A DNA stretch of 64,000 bases from UBA2040 sp963977135 (GCA_963977135.1 CAXBNN010000005.1:124001-188000); one strand, 5' to 3'; shown: positions 16,575-25,560, counted from the stretch's first letter. The notes: generated from the letters alone by a model not told the origin. Numbers and translations are program-made.

Positions 16575-16982
16575 ATGAAACCTGATAGTCATCTTTTAGT
16601 AACAGAACTCACCTTCAAAACCTCACGCAGTGGCGGTGCTGGCGGGCAAAATGTAAATAAAGTTGCAACTAAGGTAGAATTGGATTTTGATATTCGAAAT
16701 TCTCAGTTTCTAAACGATCTGCAAAAAACTACTATTGAAACGAAATTAAGTTCTCGAATTGTTGGGGATGGTATTCTTCAAATTATTTCTCAATCAGAAA
16801 GAAGTCAATTGGGGAATAAGCAATTGGTTATTAAAAAATTCCACGAGTTGATTAAGGAGTGCTTTAAAGTTCAGAAAAAGCGTATGCCAACTAAAATATC
16901 AAAGGGAATAAAAGAAAGAAGACTCAAGTCGAAAAAAAGAAGAGGCGAAATAAAAAAGCTAAGAAATTTGTCGCCAGAATAG
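16575..16982 (+). CDS. arfB: Peptidyl-tRNA hydrolase ArfB (release factor-like ribosome rescue)
   Basis: A 135-residue protein with the release-factor catalytic loop GGAGGQNVNK and a lysine/arginine-rich C-terminal tail (KKRMPTKISKGIKER onward). This is the layout of ArfB/YaeJ, which enters the empty mRNA channel of stalled ribosomes with its basic tail and hydrolyses the peptidyl-tRNA through GGQ. The ATG at 16575 gives a length close to E. coli ArfB (140). An in-frame ATG at 16533 is less likely because a -7-like TACCTTTA lies between the two starts. Sequence before the GGQ lacks the codon-recognition domains of RF1 and RF2. Confidence 0.9.
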   Translation: MKPDSHLLVTELTFKTSRSGGAGGQNVNKVATKVELDFDIRNSQFLNDLQKTTIETKLSSRIVGDGILQIISQSERSQLGNKQLVIKKFHELIKECFKVQKKRMPTKISKGIKERRLKSKKRRGEIKKLRNLSPE

Positions 16983-16990
16983 TTTTTTTG

Positions 16991-17042
16991 CCATCAGCCA
17001 TCAGCCATCAGCCATCAGCCATCAGCCATCAGCCATCAGCCA
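16991..17042. repeat. Heptanucleotide tandem repeat (CCATCAG)7
   Basis: The unit CCATCAG is repeated without error about 7.4 times over 52 bases between the stop codons of two convergent genes. It is too short-period for CRISPR. Such arrays can change length by slippage; here they would not alter either reading frame, since the minus-strand stop lies just outside at 17047. Confidence 0.95.
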
Positions 17043-17046
17043 ATCA

Positions 17047-17580
17047 TCATATTGTTCTTCGGACAGGTCCAATTTCTTCTAAGCTGTGGTATAAAAAACT
17101 AATTAAGTGCAACATCTGATCGCGTCCCTTCTTTTGACCGATTTTTGCCGCAATGAAAACACTTGACACCAAAACAATTCCAATAGGAATAACCCAAAGC
17201 CAAGGACTTGAACCGTTCTGGGAATATTGAACGAAGCCAAACATAGCGGCAAACAATGTTGCCACTGCGATTGCTGCATAGATAAATGCGAACATTACCC
17301 ATACCGATTGTCGCGGACCGACAAGACAAGATATTCTTGTGAAATCTATGTATTCATTAGTTTCAATCCTTACGGTCATTTCTGGTGACCAATAATGTTG
17401 AACGTTTCTTGGAGTTTTAAGGAATATTAAATCGTTACTTCGCTGTCCGAAAACAGTTTTATCTTTTTCAAGACTTTGCATAACGTGAGTCAAACAATCA
17501 TCAACAGTTGAATCTGTTTCCAAATAGAACCTTGGACGGATTTCTCCCAGCACAGAATGGTTTAGACGATTGAACGGCAT
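17047..17580 (-). CDS. Unknown protein with two C-terminal membrane helices
   Basis: A 177-residue protein of no family I recognise. Residues 1-95 look like a soluble domain (IRPRFYLETDSTVDDCL, QHYWSPEMTVRIETNEY), followed by two transmembrane helices (VWVMFAFIYAAIAVATLFAA and LWVIPIGIVLVSSVFIAA) and a short basic tail with QKKGRDQMLHL. Topology suggests a cytoplasmic sensor or accessory domain on an inner-membrane hairpin. Its 3' end touches the heptamer repeat array. It has no close partner gene. Confidence 0.65.
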   Translation of the reverse strand: MPFNRLNHSVLGEIRPRFYLETDSTVDDCLTHVMQSLEKDKTVFGQRSNDLIFLKTPRNVQHYWSPEMTVRIETNEYIDFTRISCLVGPRQSVWVMFAFIYAAIAVATLFAAMFGFVQYSQNGSSPWLWVIPIGIVLVSSVFIAAKIGQKKGRDQMLHLISFLYHSLEEIGPVRRTI

Positions 17581-17681
17581 AACGTTTAGTTTTTATCGAA
17601 GTTAAAATAAAATCGTTTAGACTGATTTTAAATTAGTTTCGGAAGTTCTGATTAATTTTATAACGAACTAATAAAAAAAAC

Positions 17682-18602
17682 ATGTACGCAATTGCAATTC
17701 ACGGTGGCGCTGGTACCATTGATAAATCGGAAATGACACCTGAAAAAGAATTGGCCTATAAAAATGCACTTGAAGACGCATTAAAAGCAGGACATAATGC
17801 GCTTAAAGAAGGCAAGTCAGCAATGGATGCCGTTGAGTTGGCAGTGAATTCCCTTGAAAACAACATATTATTCAATGCTGGTCGTGGTGCAGTTTTCTGC
17901 GCTGACGGAGGTTTTGAGTTGGATGCAAGCATCATGTTTGGTAAAGATCTGACTGCTGGAGCAGTTGCTGGAGTTAAGAATATTGCAAATCCAATTTCTT
18001 TGGCAAGAAAGGTAATGGAAAAAACATCTCACGTGATGCTAGCGGGTAAAGGCGCGGCAGATTTTGCAAAATCTATTGGCATCCAGCAAGAACCAGACGA
18101 TTATTTTTTTACTCAACAACGATATGACCAATGGCAAGCTCTCGTTGGAACAACGGAAGTGGCTTTGGATCATGGTTCATCCACTACTAAACCAATTGGA
18201 ACAGTTGGGGCCGTTGCGTTGGACAAAGATGGAAATATTGCGGCTGCAACGTCGACTGGAGGAATGACAAACAAGCAGTTTGGAAGGGTTGGTGATACAC
18301 CGGTAATAGGTTCAGGAACTTATGCGAACAATGAAACGTGTGCTATTTCCTGCACAGGCCATGGGGAGTATTTCTTACGTTCAGTCGTTGCCTACGATAT
18401 TTCTTGTTTAATGGAATATGGAAACCTTTCCTTAGAAGAAGCGTGCGATAAAGTCGTTAAAGATAAATTGGTTAAAATAGGTGGCGAAGGCGGTTTAGTC
18501 GCAATCGATGCAAAAGGAAATATTTGCCTTCCTTTCAATTCGCAGGGAATGTACAGAGGGTATGTTCGTGAGGACGAAGACTATAAAGTGTCCATTTATT
18601 GA
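17682..18602 (+). CDS. iaaA: Isoaspartyl peptidase / plant-type L-asparaginase
   Basis: A 306-residue Ntn-hydrolase precursor. It begins with the family start YAIAIHGGAGTI, has NAGRGAVF and FELDASIM, and the autocleavage site PIGTVGAVALD, where Thr174 should become the new N-terminal nucleophile of the beta chain. The substrate-binding GDTPVIGSGTYAN follows. These enzymes cleave beta-aspartyl dipeptides such as beta-Asp-Arg, the product of cyanophycinase, and also asparagine. Its place beside cyanophycinase and cyanophycin synthetase supports a role in finishing cyanophycin breakdown to free Asp and Arg. The enzyme is cytoplasmic; no signal peptide is seen. Confidence 0.93.
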   Translation: MYAIAIHGGAGTIDKSEMTPEKELAYKNALEDALKAGHNALKEGKSAMDAVELAVNSLENNILFNAGRGAVFCADGGFELDASIMFGKDLTAGAVAGVKNIANPISLARKVMEKTSHVMLAGKGAADFAKSIGIQQEPDDYFFTQQRYDQWQALVGTTEVALDHGSSTTKPIGTVGAVALDKDGNIAAATSTGGMTNKQFGRVGDTPVIGSGTYANNETCAISCTGHGEYFLRSVVAYDISCLMEYGNLSLEEACDKVVKDKLVKIGGEGGLVAIDAKGNICLPFNSQGMYRGYVREDEDYKVSIY

Positions 18603-18647
18603 AACGAATTAAAACGAAAAGACAATCGCACAGAGTCAAATAAATTG

Positions 18648-18696
18648 GCTGAACGAAGTCGAATTTTAGGCTGAGCGGTTCCGATAGCTAACGGAA
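18648..18696. repeat. Composite intergenic repeat with palindromic end
   Basis: It contains GCTGAACGAAGTCGAA (18648-18663), which closely matches the reverse complement of 25630-25645, and a near-perfect palindrome TTCCGATAGCTAACGGAA (18679-18696), related to the one at 10483. It lies between the convergent iaaA and cyanophycinase genes and seems to be a dispersed repeat rather than a gene remnant. Confidence 0.6.
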
Positions 18697-18701
18697 GAAG
18701 A

Positions 18702-19583
18702 CTAATCTTTAGAATCCTCTAGTTCGCCAGTCCAAACAGCGGCTTCAAATTTTCTAGTAGAAACCTGGTATTTGTCACCTTTTGCAAGAGCATGAACAAT
18801 CATGTGCTCAATGCTTATAGGCGTGCCTTCAGGTAAATCACTGATATTGTTGTGTTTTATTTCGTGTCCATCAAAAATCAAAACTAAACCAGAACCAATT
18901 ACTTCGAAATTATCTCCGTCGGCAACTAGAATTCCAGTGTCTTCTCCTAAACCAATACCAATACATGATGGGTTGCTTGCAACAGCTTGTGTCAATCGAC
19001 CAAAACGACCACGGGTTACGAAGTGAGAATCAATAATTACGTTATCCATCAAACCAAATCCCGTTGTAATTTTAACTTCACCTTTTAAAAGAGCTTTTTT
19101 ACTGCTACCTTGGTAAATCATTGTTCCTGACATGGCCATTGCACCAGCACTGGTTCCAGCAATAATTAAACCGTCCGATTCATAACGCTGTTTCAAAATT
19201 TTCAGTATTTCGGTTCCACCAAAAATGGTAGTCAAACGGTACTGATTTCCACCAGTCATCATTACACCTTTCGCTTGTTTTACACGCTCAATAAAATCTG
19301 GACGAAGAGCATCTTTTCTGTCTCTTATGTGTAAGAAGCCTACAAAATTGCAACCAATTCTTTCAAAAGCGTGTGCATATGCTTCACCTACTTCCAGTGG
19401 AATACTTGATGCAGTGGTAATTACCTCAATGTGCGCGTCTACCCCACCAGATTCAGATACAAAACGTTCCAAAATACCCAGTTCAAAAAAATCTTTTTCC
19501 AATCGGTCAACCACCACATCGTGGTCCTCATCTTGGAATTTAAACTCATTCCCCCCAATTGATATTAACTTTCCTGTCGGCAT
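18702..19583 (-). CDS. cphB: Cyanophycinase
   Basis: A 293-residue cytoplasmic serine peptidase of the S51 family. The nucleophile elbow GTSAGAM places the catalytic Ser at 145, with the GGNQYRLT loop before it and IDSHFVTRGRFGRL and GIGLGEDTGI after it, all standard for CphB. It degrades cyanophycin to beta-Asp-Arg dipeptides. Length is close to the usual 270-290 residues. It is transcribed away from cphA, separated by a 187-base divergent region, and converges on iaaA. Peptidase E-like relatives are shorter and lack the context, so the call is firm. Confidence 0.95.
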   Translation of the reverse strand: MPTGKLISIGGNEFKFQDEDHDVVVDRLEKDFFELGILERFVSESGGVDAHIEVITTASSIPLEVGEAYAHAFERIGCNFVGFLHIRDRKDALRPDFIERVKQAKGVMMTGGNQYRLTTIFGGTEILKILKQRYESDGLIIAGTSAGAMAMSGTMIYQGSSKKALLKGEVKITTGFGLMDNVIIDSHFVTRGRFGRLTQAVASNPSCIGIGLGEDTGILVADGDNFEVIGSGLVLIFDGHEIKHNNISDLPEGTPISIEHMIVHALAKGDKYQVSTRKFEAAVWTGELEDSKD

Positions 19584-19610
19584 ATTTCAATTTTTGAAAC
19601 TATTAATCGG

Positions 19611-19618
19611 CAAAATTA
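19611..19618 (-). promoter_or_regulatory. Candidate -7 element for cyanophycinase
   Basis: The minus strand reads TAATTTTG, matching TAnnTTTG, 27 bases before the cphB start. It lies in the divergent region shared with cphA. Confidence 0.45.
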
Positions 19619-19770
19619 CGATTTAAAAAACGAACAGAGCCCTTATAAACGCTTTGATTTGCAATAGTTATCTACACGAAATAATCAGAAAATTGGTGTT
19701 GGAAATAGAAACTTATTATTATCTTGTTCTGCTGATGCTTTAGTCAGTATGCTAAACTTATTCTTTATCT

Positions 19771-22401
19771 ATGAAAATAAATGAAATTCGTGTGATGCGA
19801 GGTCCAAATTATTGGTCAATTCGTCGTCATAAACTCATTGTAATGGTTCTTGATTTAGAGGAACTGGAAGAGTTGCCTACTAATAAAATTGACGGTTTTG
19901 AGGAACGATTAAAAAATATGTTCCCAACGATGTTCGCTCATCGATGTTCGGTAGGCGAGCCAGGTGGTTTTTTTCAAAGAGTAAAAGAAGGAACTTGGAT
20001 GGGGCATGTTATCGAACATATTGCCCTAGAAATTCAAACCTTAGCCGGTATGGAAACAGGGTTTGGTCGAACAAGAGGTACAGGTAATCATGGAGAGTAT
20101 AATGTTGTATTCGCGTATACCGAAGAACAAGTCGGTGTATTCGCTGCTAAGTCAGCCGTGCGTATTGCAGAAGCCATAATTTCTGGCGAGAAATATGATT
20201 TAGAAGAAGACATTCAGGAAATGCGTGAATTACGTGAAGCAAATCGACTTGGACCTTCAACTGGATCGATTGTTGAAGAGGCAGCAAGCCGAGGCATTCC
20301 ATGGATTCGATTGAACAAGCATTCCTTAGTTCAGCTTGGATATGGCGCAAACCAAAAAAGAATTCAAGCAACAGTTGCAAGTACAACTAGCAATATTGCT
20401 GTTGAAATTGCTTGCGATAAAGAAGACACAAAAGATATTCTTGAAGATAATGGCATTGCGGTTCCTAGAGGTCGTATTGTTCGTTCTGTGGAAGGAATGT
20501 TTGATGCCATTGAGCGCATTGGTTATCCCGTGGTTACAAAACCGATTAACGGAAATCACGGACGTGGAGCGACTACAAATATTCAAAATGACGAAGATGC
20601 GAAAGTGGCATTTGCTGCAGCGCAAGAACACTCTCGTGCAGTTATTGTAGAGAAGTTTATCACAGGACACGATTTTAGAATATTAGTAATCAATCATCAA
20701 TTTGTTGCTGCGGCAAAAAGAACGCCGGCTAGCGTTGTTGGAAATGGCAAATCAACCATTCAGGAATTAATTGACGAAGTAAATAAAGATCCAAGAAGAG
20801 GTTATGGACATGAGAAAGTTCTAACTGCTATAAAAGTAGATCATCACACAGAAGTAATCTTGAAGGAATTAGGATTGACTTTGGACTCAGTAGTCCCAAA
20901 GGACGAGCTTTTACTTTTAAAACCAACGGCAAACTTAAGTACAGGAGGAACTGCCGAAGATTTAACGGATATGGTTCATCCGTATAATGTGTTTATGGCT
21001 GAAAGAATTTCGAAAATCATAGGTCTAGATATTTGTGGAATAGACATTATTGCTTCGGATTTAACAACCCCAATTGATGAAAACGGCGGTGCTGTAATCG
21101 AAGTGAATGCTGGTCCAGGATTTAGAATGCACCTTGCCCCAACACATGGATTGCCAAGAAATGTGGCCGGAGCTGTGGTAGATATGCTTTTCCCTCCTGG
21201 AGCACCAGTGAAAGTTCCGATTATTGCTATCACTGGAACGAATGGAAAAACAACGACTAGCCGATTAATGGCTCATATTGTTAAAAATATGGGTTACAAA
21301 GTTGGCTTTACTACATCCGATGGAATTTATATTCAAAATCGAATGTTGCAAAAAGGCGATTGTACCGGCCCAGGTAGTGCGGAATTTGTGCTTAAGGATC
21401 CAACTATTAATTTTGCAGTTCTTGAAACTGCAAGAGGTGGAATGCTTCGTTCTGGCTTAGGATTTGGAAGTTGCAATATTGCAATTGTCACAAATATTGC
21501 TGCCGATCATTTGGGTTTAAAAGGCATAAACACTATTGAAGAATTGGCGAGAGTAAAAGCGATTGTAGCCGAAAGCGTTGTAAAAGATGGTTATGCCATT
21601 TTAAATGCAGATGACGATTTAGTGTACAATATGCGCAAGAATCTGGAATGCAACGTAGCTTATTTCTCTATGGACGAAAACAATCCGCGGATTATTGAAC
21701 ATGCCAAAAGAGGCGGTTTGGCAGCAATTTATGAAAACGGTTATGTAACGATTTCAAAAGGAGAATGGAAAATGCGTGTTGAAAAGGCGGTAAATATTCC
21801 GCTTACTTTCCGAGGAAAAGCCAAATTCAACATTCAAAATGTTCTACCAACTGTTCTAGCTGGATTTATCCAAGGATTTAAAATTGCCGACATTAAAATG
21901 GCATTGGAAACTTTTATTCCATCTCCGGCTCAAACCCCCGGACGAATGAATATGTTCCGTTTCAAGAATTTCGACCTTATGCTCGATTACGCGCACAACC
22001 CGGCAGGATTCGCTGCTATTGCTGATTACTTGAGCAATGTAGAAGCAACCGAGAAAATTGGAATTATTGCCGGAGTTGGTGATAGAAGAGATGAAGACAT
22101 ATTGGAATTAGGTCGATTGTCAGCTAAAATGTTCGATAAAATCATCATTCGACAAGATAAAAATCTGCGTGGACGAACGGAAGATAGCTTAATCGGATTG
22201 ATGAAGGATGGAATATCTTCCGTAAATCCTGATGCAGATGTAATGATTATTCGGAAAGAGGCTGAAGCTATTCGATATGCTGTCGATAATGCGAAAAAGG
22301 ACTCCTTTATCGTGATATGTAGTGATGTCGTTCCGGACGCTTTAGAATTGGTAAAGCAATTGCATGAAGAGGAGGATAAAAATATATCAGTTATAGCTTA
22401 A
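19771..22401 (+). CDS. cphA: Cyanophycin synthetase
   Basis: An 876-residue ligase, the usual CphA length. Domains in order: an N-terminal domain (1-160, with NYWSIRRHKLIVM); an ATP-grasp domain (about 165-480, with GYPVVTKPINGNHGRG and EVNAGPGFRMH) that adds Asp; and a Mur-ligase-like domain (about 482-876) with the P-loop ITGTNGKTTT, LETARGGMLRSG, NIAADHLG and DYAHNPAG that adds Arg. It polymerises multi-L-arginyl-poly-L-aspartate, a nitrogen, carbon and energy store deposited as cytoplasmic granules. All catalytic motifs appear intact. It is followed by a clear terminator, so it forms a single-gene transcript. Confidence 0.97.
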   Translation: MKINEIRVMRGPNYWSIRRHKLIVMVLDLEELEELPTNKIDGFEERLKNMFPTMFAHRCSVGEPGGFFQRVKEGTWMGHVIEHIALEIQTLAGMETGFGRTRGTGNHGEYNVVFAYTEEQVGVFAAKSAVRIAEAIISGEKYDLEEDIQEMRELREANRLGPSTGSIVEEAASRGIPWIRLNKHSLVQLGYGANQKRIQATVASTTSNIAVEIACDKEDTKDILEDNGIAVPRGRIVRSVEGMFDAIERIGYPVVTKPINGNHGRGATTNIQNDEDAKVAFAAAQEHSRAVIVEKFITGHDFRILVINHQFVAAAKRTPASVVGNGKSTIQELIDEVNKDPRRGYGHEKVLTAIKVDHHTEVILKELGLTLDSVVPKDELLLLKPTANLSTGGTAEDLTDMVHPYNVFMAERISKIIGLDICGIDIIASDLTTPIDENGGAVIEVNAGPGFRMHLAPTHGLPRNVAGAVVDMLFPPGAPVKVPIIAITGTNGKTTTSRLMAHIVKNMGYKVGFTTSDGIYIQNRMLQKGDCTGPGSAEFVLKDPTINFAVLETARGGMLRSGLGFGSCNIAIVTNIAADHLGLKGINTIEELARVKAIVAESVVKDGYAILNADDDLVYNMRKNLECNVAYFSMDENNPRIIEHAKRGGLAAIYENGYVTISKGEWKMRVEKAVNIPLTFRGKAKFNIQNVLPTVLAGFIQGFKIADIKMALETFIPSPAQTPGRMNMFRFKNFDLMLDYAHNPAGFAAIADYLSNVEATEKIGIIAGVGDRRDEDILELGRLSAKMFDKIIIRQDKNLRGRTEDSLIGLMKDGISSVNPDADVMIIRKEAEAIRYAVDNAKKDSFIVICSDVVPDALELVKQLHEEEDKNISVIA

Positions 22402-22421
22402 ATCTATAATTTGAAAAGATT

Positions 22422-22457
22422 AAGCACCAACTGTTTTCTGATAGTTGGTGCTTTTTT
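22422..22457 (+). terminator. Rho-independent terminator after cphA
   Basis: AAGCACCAACT (22422-22432) pairs perfectly with AGTTGGTGCTT (22443-22453) around a 10-base loop and is followed by a T run. Confidence 0.92.
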
Positions 22458-22475
22458 ATTTATATAAAAACAAGG

Positions 22476-22508
22476 TTTCAAAATTGACTTTGAAAAATAG
22501 TAACTTTG
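22476..22508 (+). promoter_or_regulatory. Promoter for the LTA-synthase-like gene
   Basis: TTTC (22476-22479), a 21-base spacer and TAACTTTG (22501-22508) match the Bacteroidota consensus with one mismatch in the -33 box. It ends 7 bases before the annotated ATG, so the leader would be almost absent. Confidence 0.55.
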
Positions 22509-22515
22509 CGGACAG

Positions 22516-24396
22516 ATGAGCATGAAGAACGTTTTAAGTTATATCCTTCCGTTTATAAAAATCTTAGTTTTTTGGATTTTGATTTTTGACACAATGCGGA
22601 TTTTATTTATCCTTCACAATGCGGGAAAAGTAAATGCTGTTGGTTGGTTGGAAGTAGCACAATCCTTTTTTTATTCATTGCGCTTGGACTTAACAGCAGC
22701 AGCAATGCTGAGTATTCTTCCTTTTCTGCTCTTTATTTTATGGAAAATTATACCAGTAAAAGCCACAAAAATTCTTCTTCTTGTTGTTTTTGTAATTGAG
22801 GTTTTAGCTGTTTTGTTTATACATGCCGGAGAAATTAATGCTTATCCAGAATGGAACCATAAATTGAGTTCAAGAGTTTTTATGCACCTTGCAAATCCGG
22901 ATGAGGTGGGTAGGACAGCAAGTGGTTCAATGGTTTTTTGGTTTTTATTGTACACGATTCTTGGAGGAATTGTTGCTTTTTTTCTTTCTCGTTTTCTGTT
23001 CACTAGGCACTTTTCCGGAAAAGATCAGTTCAATTGGAAAACCAAAGGAGCATCTTTCGTCTCATTTCTTTTCTTCGCTCCAATTTTAATACTTTTTAGT
23101 CGTGGTGGATTGCAACCCATCCCGATAAATATTGACGCAGCATATTACAGCAAAGCAAGTTTAGCAAACGATTTAAGTGTGAATTCAACCTACTATTTCG
23201 GGAAGAGTTTTTTACTCTATAATCGTAGTAATTTGGATGATGTTTTCCCGAAAATGGATTCAAAATTGGCAGCGAACATTACTGCAGATTTATATAAAAC
23301 AGAGACTGATTCTTTTCCGGAAACCTTAACCACCACTCGCCCAAACCTAGTTTTCATTGTTCTCGAAGGCTGGTCGGCAAATGCCATGAAATCCATAACA
23401 GGTGAAGGCGGTGTAACTCCCTATTTTGATAAACTGACCAAAGAAAGTTTACTATTCTCAAAATGCTATGCGGATGGTGGAACTTCGGAAATTGGAAATG
23501 CCTGTATTTTTGGAGCTTATCCTGCATTGCCTGAAATATCCATGTCCATGCAACCCGAAAAACATAGAAAGTTGCCATCTTTTAATGAAGATTTGAAAAA
23601 ATGGGGATACTATAGTGGCTATCGTTTTAGTGGTGATTTAAAATATGGTAACATAGGTAGTTTTTTTACCGACCACGGATTTGATGCAGTCAAAGATGAA
23701 AAGGATTTCCCGGAAGATTCTCCTAAAGGCAAATTGAATTATTTCGATGAAGAGTTGTATAAATTTTTCAAACAAGACATAGATAAGACTAAAGAACCTT
23801 TTCTCCATTGTGCCTTTACTGGCAGTACTCATTCACCATATGATTTCCCGAAAAGAAAAAATCAAACCTATAAAGGTGCGGAGGAAGAATACATGAATAG
23901 CATGATTTATGCCGACGAGGAACTTCATAAATTCCTTGAAAATTGTAAAAAAGAGGATTGGTATAAGAACACTTTGTTTGTAATCGTTGCAGATCATGGT
24001 CACACAACACCTGTTAATAGTGACCCAAACCAAGGTGTCTATTTTCATATCCCACTGCTCTTTTTCGGTGAAGTTTTGAAACCGGAGTGGAGAGGAAAAG
24101 TCAATGAAACAATTTGTAATCAACATGATATCGTTGGCACCCTTTTGGCTCAAATGAAAGGCGATGTATCACGTTATCCTTGGAGTAAAAATATTCTAAA
24201 TCCAACAGCTCAAGGTTTTGCATTACACACGGTAACAAGAGGTTATGGTTGGGTTAATCCGTATGGAGATTTTAGCTATAATTTAGACCTAAAGGATTAC
24301 TTGAATCAAAATATGCCACCCGATAAAATGCCAGAAGCTGCCAAGCAATGCAAGGGATATTTGGTAGAGTTGTACCGAAATTACAAAGCACTTTAA
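22516..24396 (+). CDS. LTA synthase-like sulfatase-family membrane protein
   Basis: A 626-residue protein with about five N-terminal membrane helices (residues 10-205) and a periplasmic alkaline-phosphatase/sulfatase-fold domain. The catalytic Thr lies in YADGGTSEIGN (near residue 322), metal ligands in VFIVLEGWS and IVADHGHTTP. This is the lipoteichoic-acid-synthase/phosphoethanolamine-transferase architecture. In a Gram-negative it more likely transfers a phospholipid head group to a surface glycan, glycolipid or periplasmic glucan than makes LTA. If the -7 element at 22501 is used, translation may instead start at the third codon (ATG at 22522). Confidence 0.88.
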   Translation: MSMKNVLSYILPFIKILVFWILIFDTMRILFILHNAGKVNAVGWLEVAQSFFYSLRLDLTAAAMLSILPFLLFILWKIIPVKATKILLLVVFVIEVLAVLFIHAGEINAYPEWNHKLSSRVFMHLANPDEVGRTASGSMVFWFLLYTILGGIVAFFLSRFLFTRHFSGKDQFNWKTKGASFVSFLFFAPILILFSRGGLQPIPINIDAAYYSKASLANDLSVNSTYYFGKSFLLYNRSNLDDVFPKMDSKLAANITADLYKTETDSFPETLTTTRPNLVFIVLEGWSANAMKSITGEGGVTPYFDKLTKESLLFSKCYADGGTSEIGNACIFGAYPALPEISMSMQPEKHRKLPSFNEDLKKWGYYSGYRFSGDLKYGNIGSFFTDHGFDAVKDEKDFPEDSPKGKLNYFDEELYKFFKQDIDKTKEPFLHCAFTGSTHSPYDFPKRKNQTYKGAEEEYMNSMIYADEELHKFLENCKKEDWYKNTLFVIVADHGHTTPVNSDPNQGVYFHIPLLFFGEVLKPEWRGKVNETICNQHDIVGTLLAQMKGDVSRYPWSKNILNPTAQGFALHTVTRGYGWVNPYGDFSYNLDLKDYLNQNMPPDKMPEAAKQCKGYLVELYRNYKAL

Positions 24397-24448
24397 GCAA
24401 CAATCTATTTTAATTTATCTCCTTCTTAATTACAAGCATAATTTTATT

Positions 24449-24456
24449 TAACTTTG
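24449..24456 (+). promoter_or_regulatory. Candidate -7 element for queA
   Basis: TAACTTTG matches TAnnTTTG exactly, 45 bases before the queA start. No -33 TTTG is present at the expected spacing. Confidence 0.45.
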
Positions 24457-24501
24457 CACTCTTTTTTTTAAAAGAAAAACACCAATATAACAACGACAGG
24501 C

Positions 24502-25560
24502 ATGAGTAAAATGAAACTTTCCGAATTCAATTTCGACTTACCAGAGGAATTGATTGCTGAGCATCCAAGTGAAAATAGAGATGAAGCTAGATTGATGGTT
24601 ATCCATCGTGAAACGGGAAAAATTGAGCATAAGTTATTCAAAGACATCATCAATTATTTCTCAGAAGGTGATGTAATGATTATGAACAACACCAAAGTTT
24701 TTCCAGCTCGTATGTACGGGAATAAAGAGAAAACAGGTGCAAAAATTGAAGTTTTTTTATTGAGAGAATTGAACCGCGAAAGTTTATTGTGGGACGTTCT
24801 TGTTGATCCAGCAAGAAAAATCAGAATTGGAAATAAATTGTATTTTGGTGATGATGATTCATTAGTTGCTGAGGTAATAGACAACACCACTTCTCGTGGA
24901 CGTACTTTGCGTTTCTTGTTTGATGGACCTTACGAAGAATTCAAGAAAAAAATTACAGAATTAGGTGAAACTCCATTGCCGAAATACATCAAAAGAGGTG
25001 TAGAGCCAGAAGATGAAGAGCGTTACCAAACGATTTTTGCTAAAAATGAAGGAGCGGTAGCTGCACCAACTGCAGGTTTGCACTTTTCTCGTCAATTATT
25101 GAAACGATTAGAGTTGAAAGGAATAAATTTTGCTGAAATCACTTTACACATTGGTTTAGGTACTTTCCGTGCTGTTGAAGTTGAAGATTTGACGAAACAC
25201 AAAATGGATTCTGAGCAAGCCTACATTGATAAAAAATGTACTGAGATTGTTAACAAAGGAATCAAAGAGAAAAGACGTGTTTGTGCCGTGGGAACAACAG
25301 TAATGCGTACAATTGAAACAGCAGTTTCAACTGACGGGACATTAAATACCTATGAAGGTTGGACAAATAAGTTCATTTTCCCTCCATACGATTTTAGTAT
25401 TGCAAACTGTATGATAACTAACTTTCATACACCGTTATCGACATTGTTAATGATGATTTCAGCGTTCTGTGGTCACGATTTGATGATGGAGTCTTACAAA
25501 AAAGCAGTTGAAGAAAAGTACCGTTTCTATTCTTATGGAGACGCGATGCTGATTATATAA
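24502..25560 (+). CDS. queA: S-adenosylmethionine:tRNA ribosyltransferase-isomerase QueA
   Basis: A 352-residue QueA protein: N-terminal FDLPEELIAEHPSENRDEARL, the segment NNTKVFPARMYGNK, the characteristic GAVAAPTAGLHF, the HIGLGTFRAVE motif and the C-terminal NFHTPLSTLLMMISAF. It transfers and rearranges the ribosyl group of SAM to make epoxyqueuosine in the wobble position of GUN-reading tRNAs. Other queuosine genes are not in the window. The gene stands alone between a membrane phosphotransferase and a terminator. Confidence 0.97.
   Translation: MSKMKLSEFNFDLPEELIAEHPSENRDEARLMVIHRETGKIEHKLFKDIINYFSEGDVMIMNNTKVFPARMYGNKEKTGAKIEVFLLRELNRESLLWDVLVDPARKIRIGNKLYFGDDDSLVAEVIDNTTSRGRTLRFLFDGPYEEFKKKITELGETPLPKYIKRGVEPEDEERYQTIFAKNEGAVAAPTAGLHFSRQLLKRLELKGINFAEITLHIGLGTFRAVEVEDLTKHKMDSEQAYIDKKCTEIVNKGIKEKRRVCAVGTTVMRTIETAVSTDGTLNTYEGWTNKFIFPPYDFSIANCMITNFHTPLSTLLMMISAFCGHDLMMESYKKAVEEKYRFYSYGDAMLII

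Noticed and set aside
16991..17042. Possible CRISPR-like array
   Set aside because: The unit is 7 bases with no spacers, and no cas gene is present; it is a simple tandem repeat.
17682..22401. Horizontal transfer of the cyanophycin genes
   Set aside because: Base composition and codon use look like the neighbours by eye, and no mobile gene or repeat pair encloses the block.
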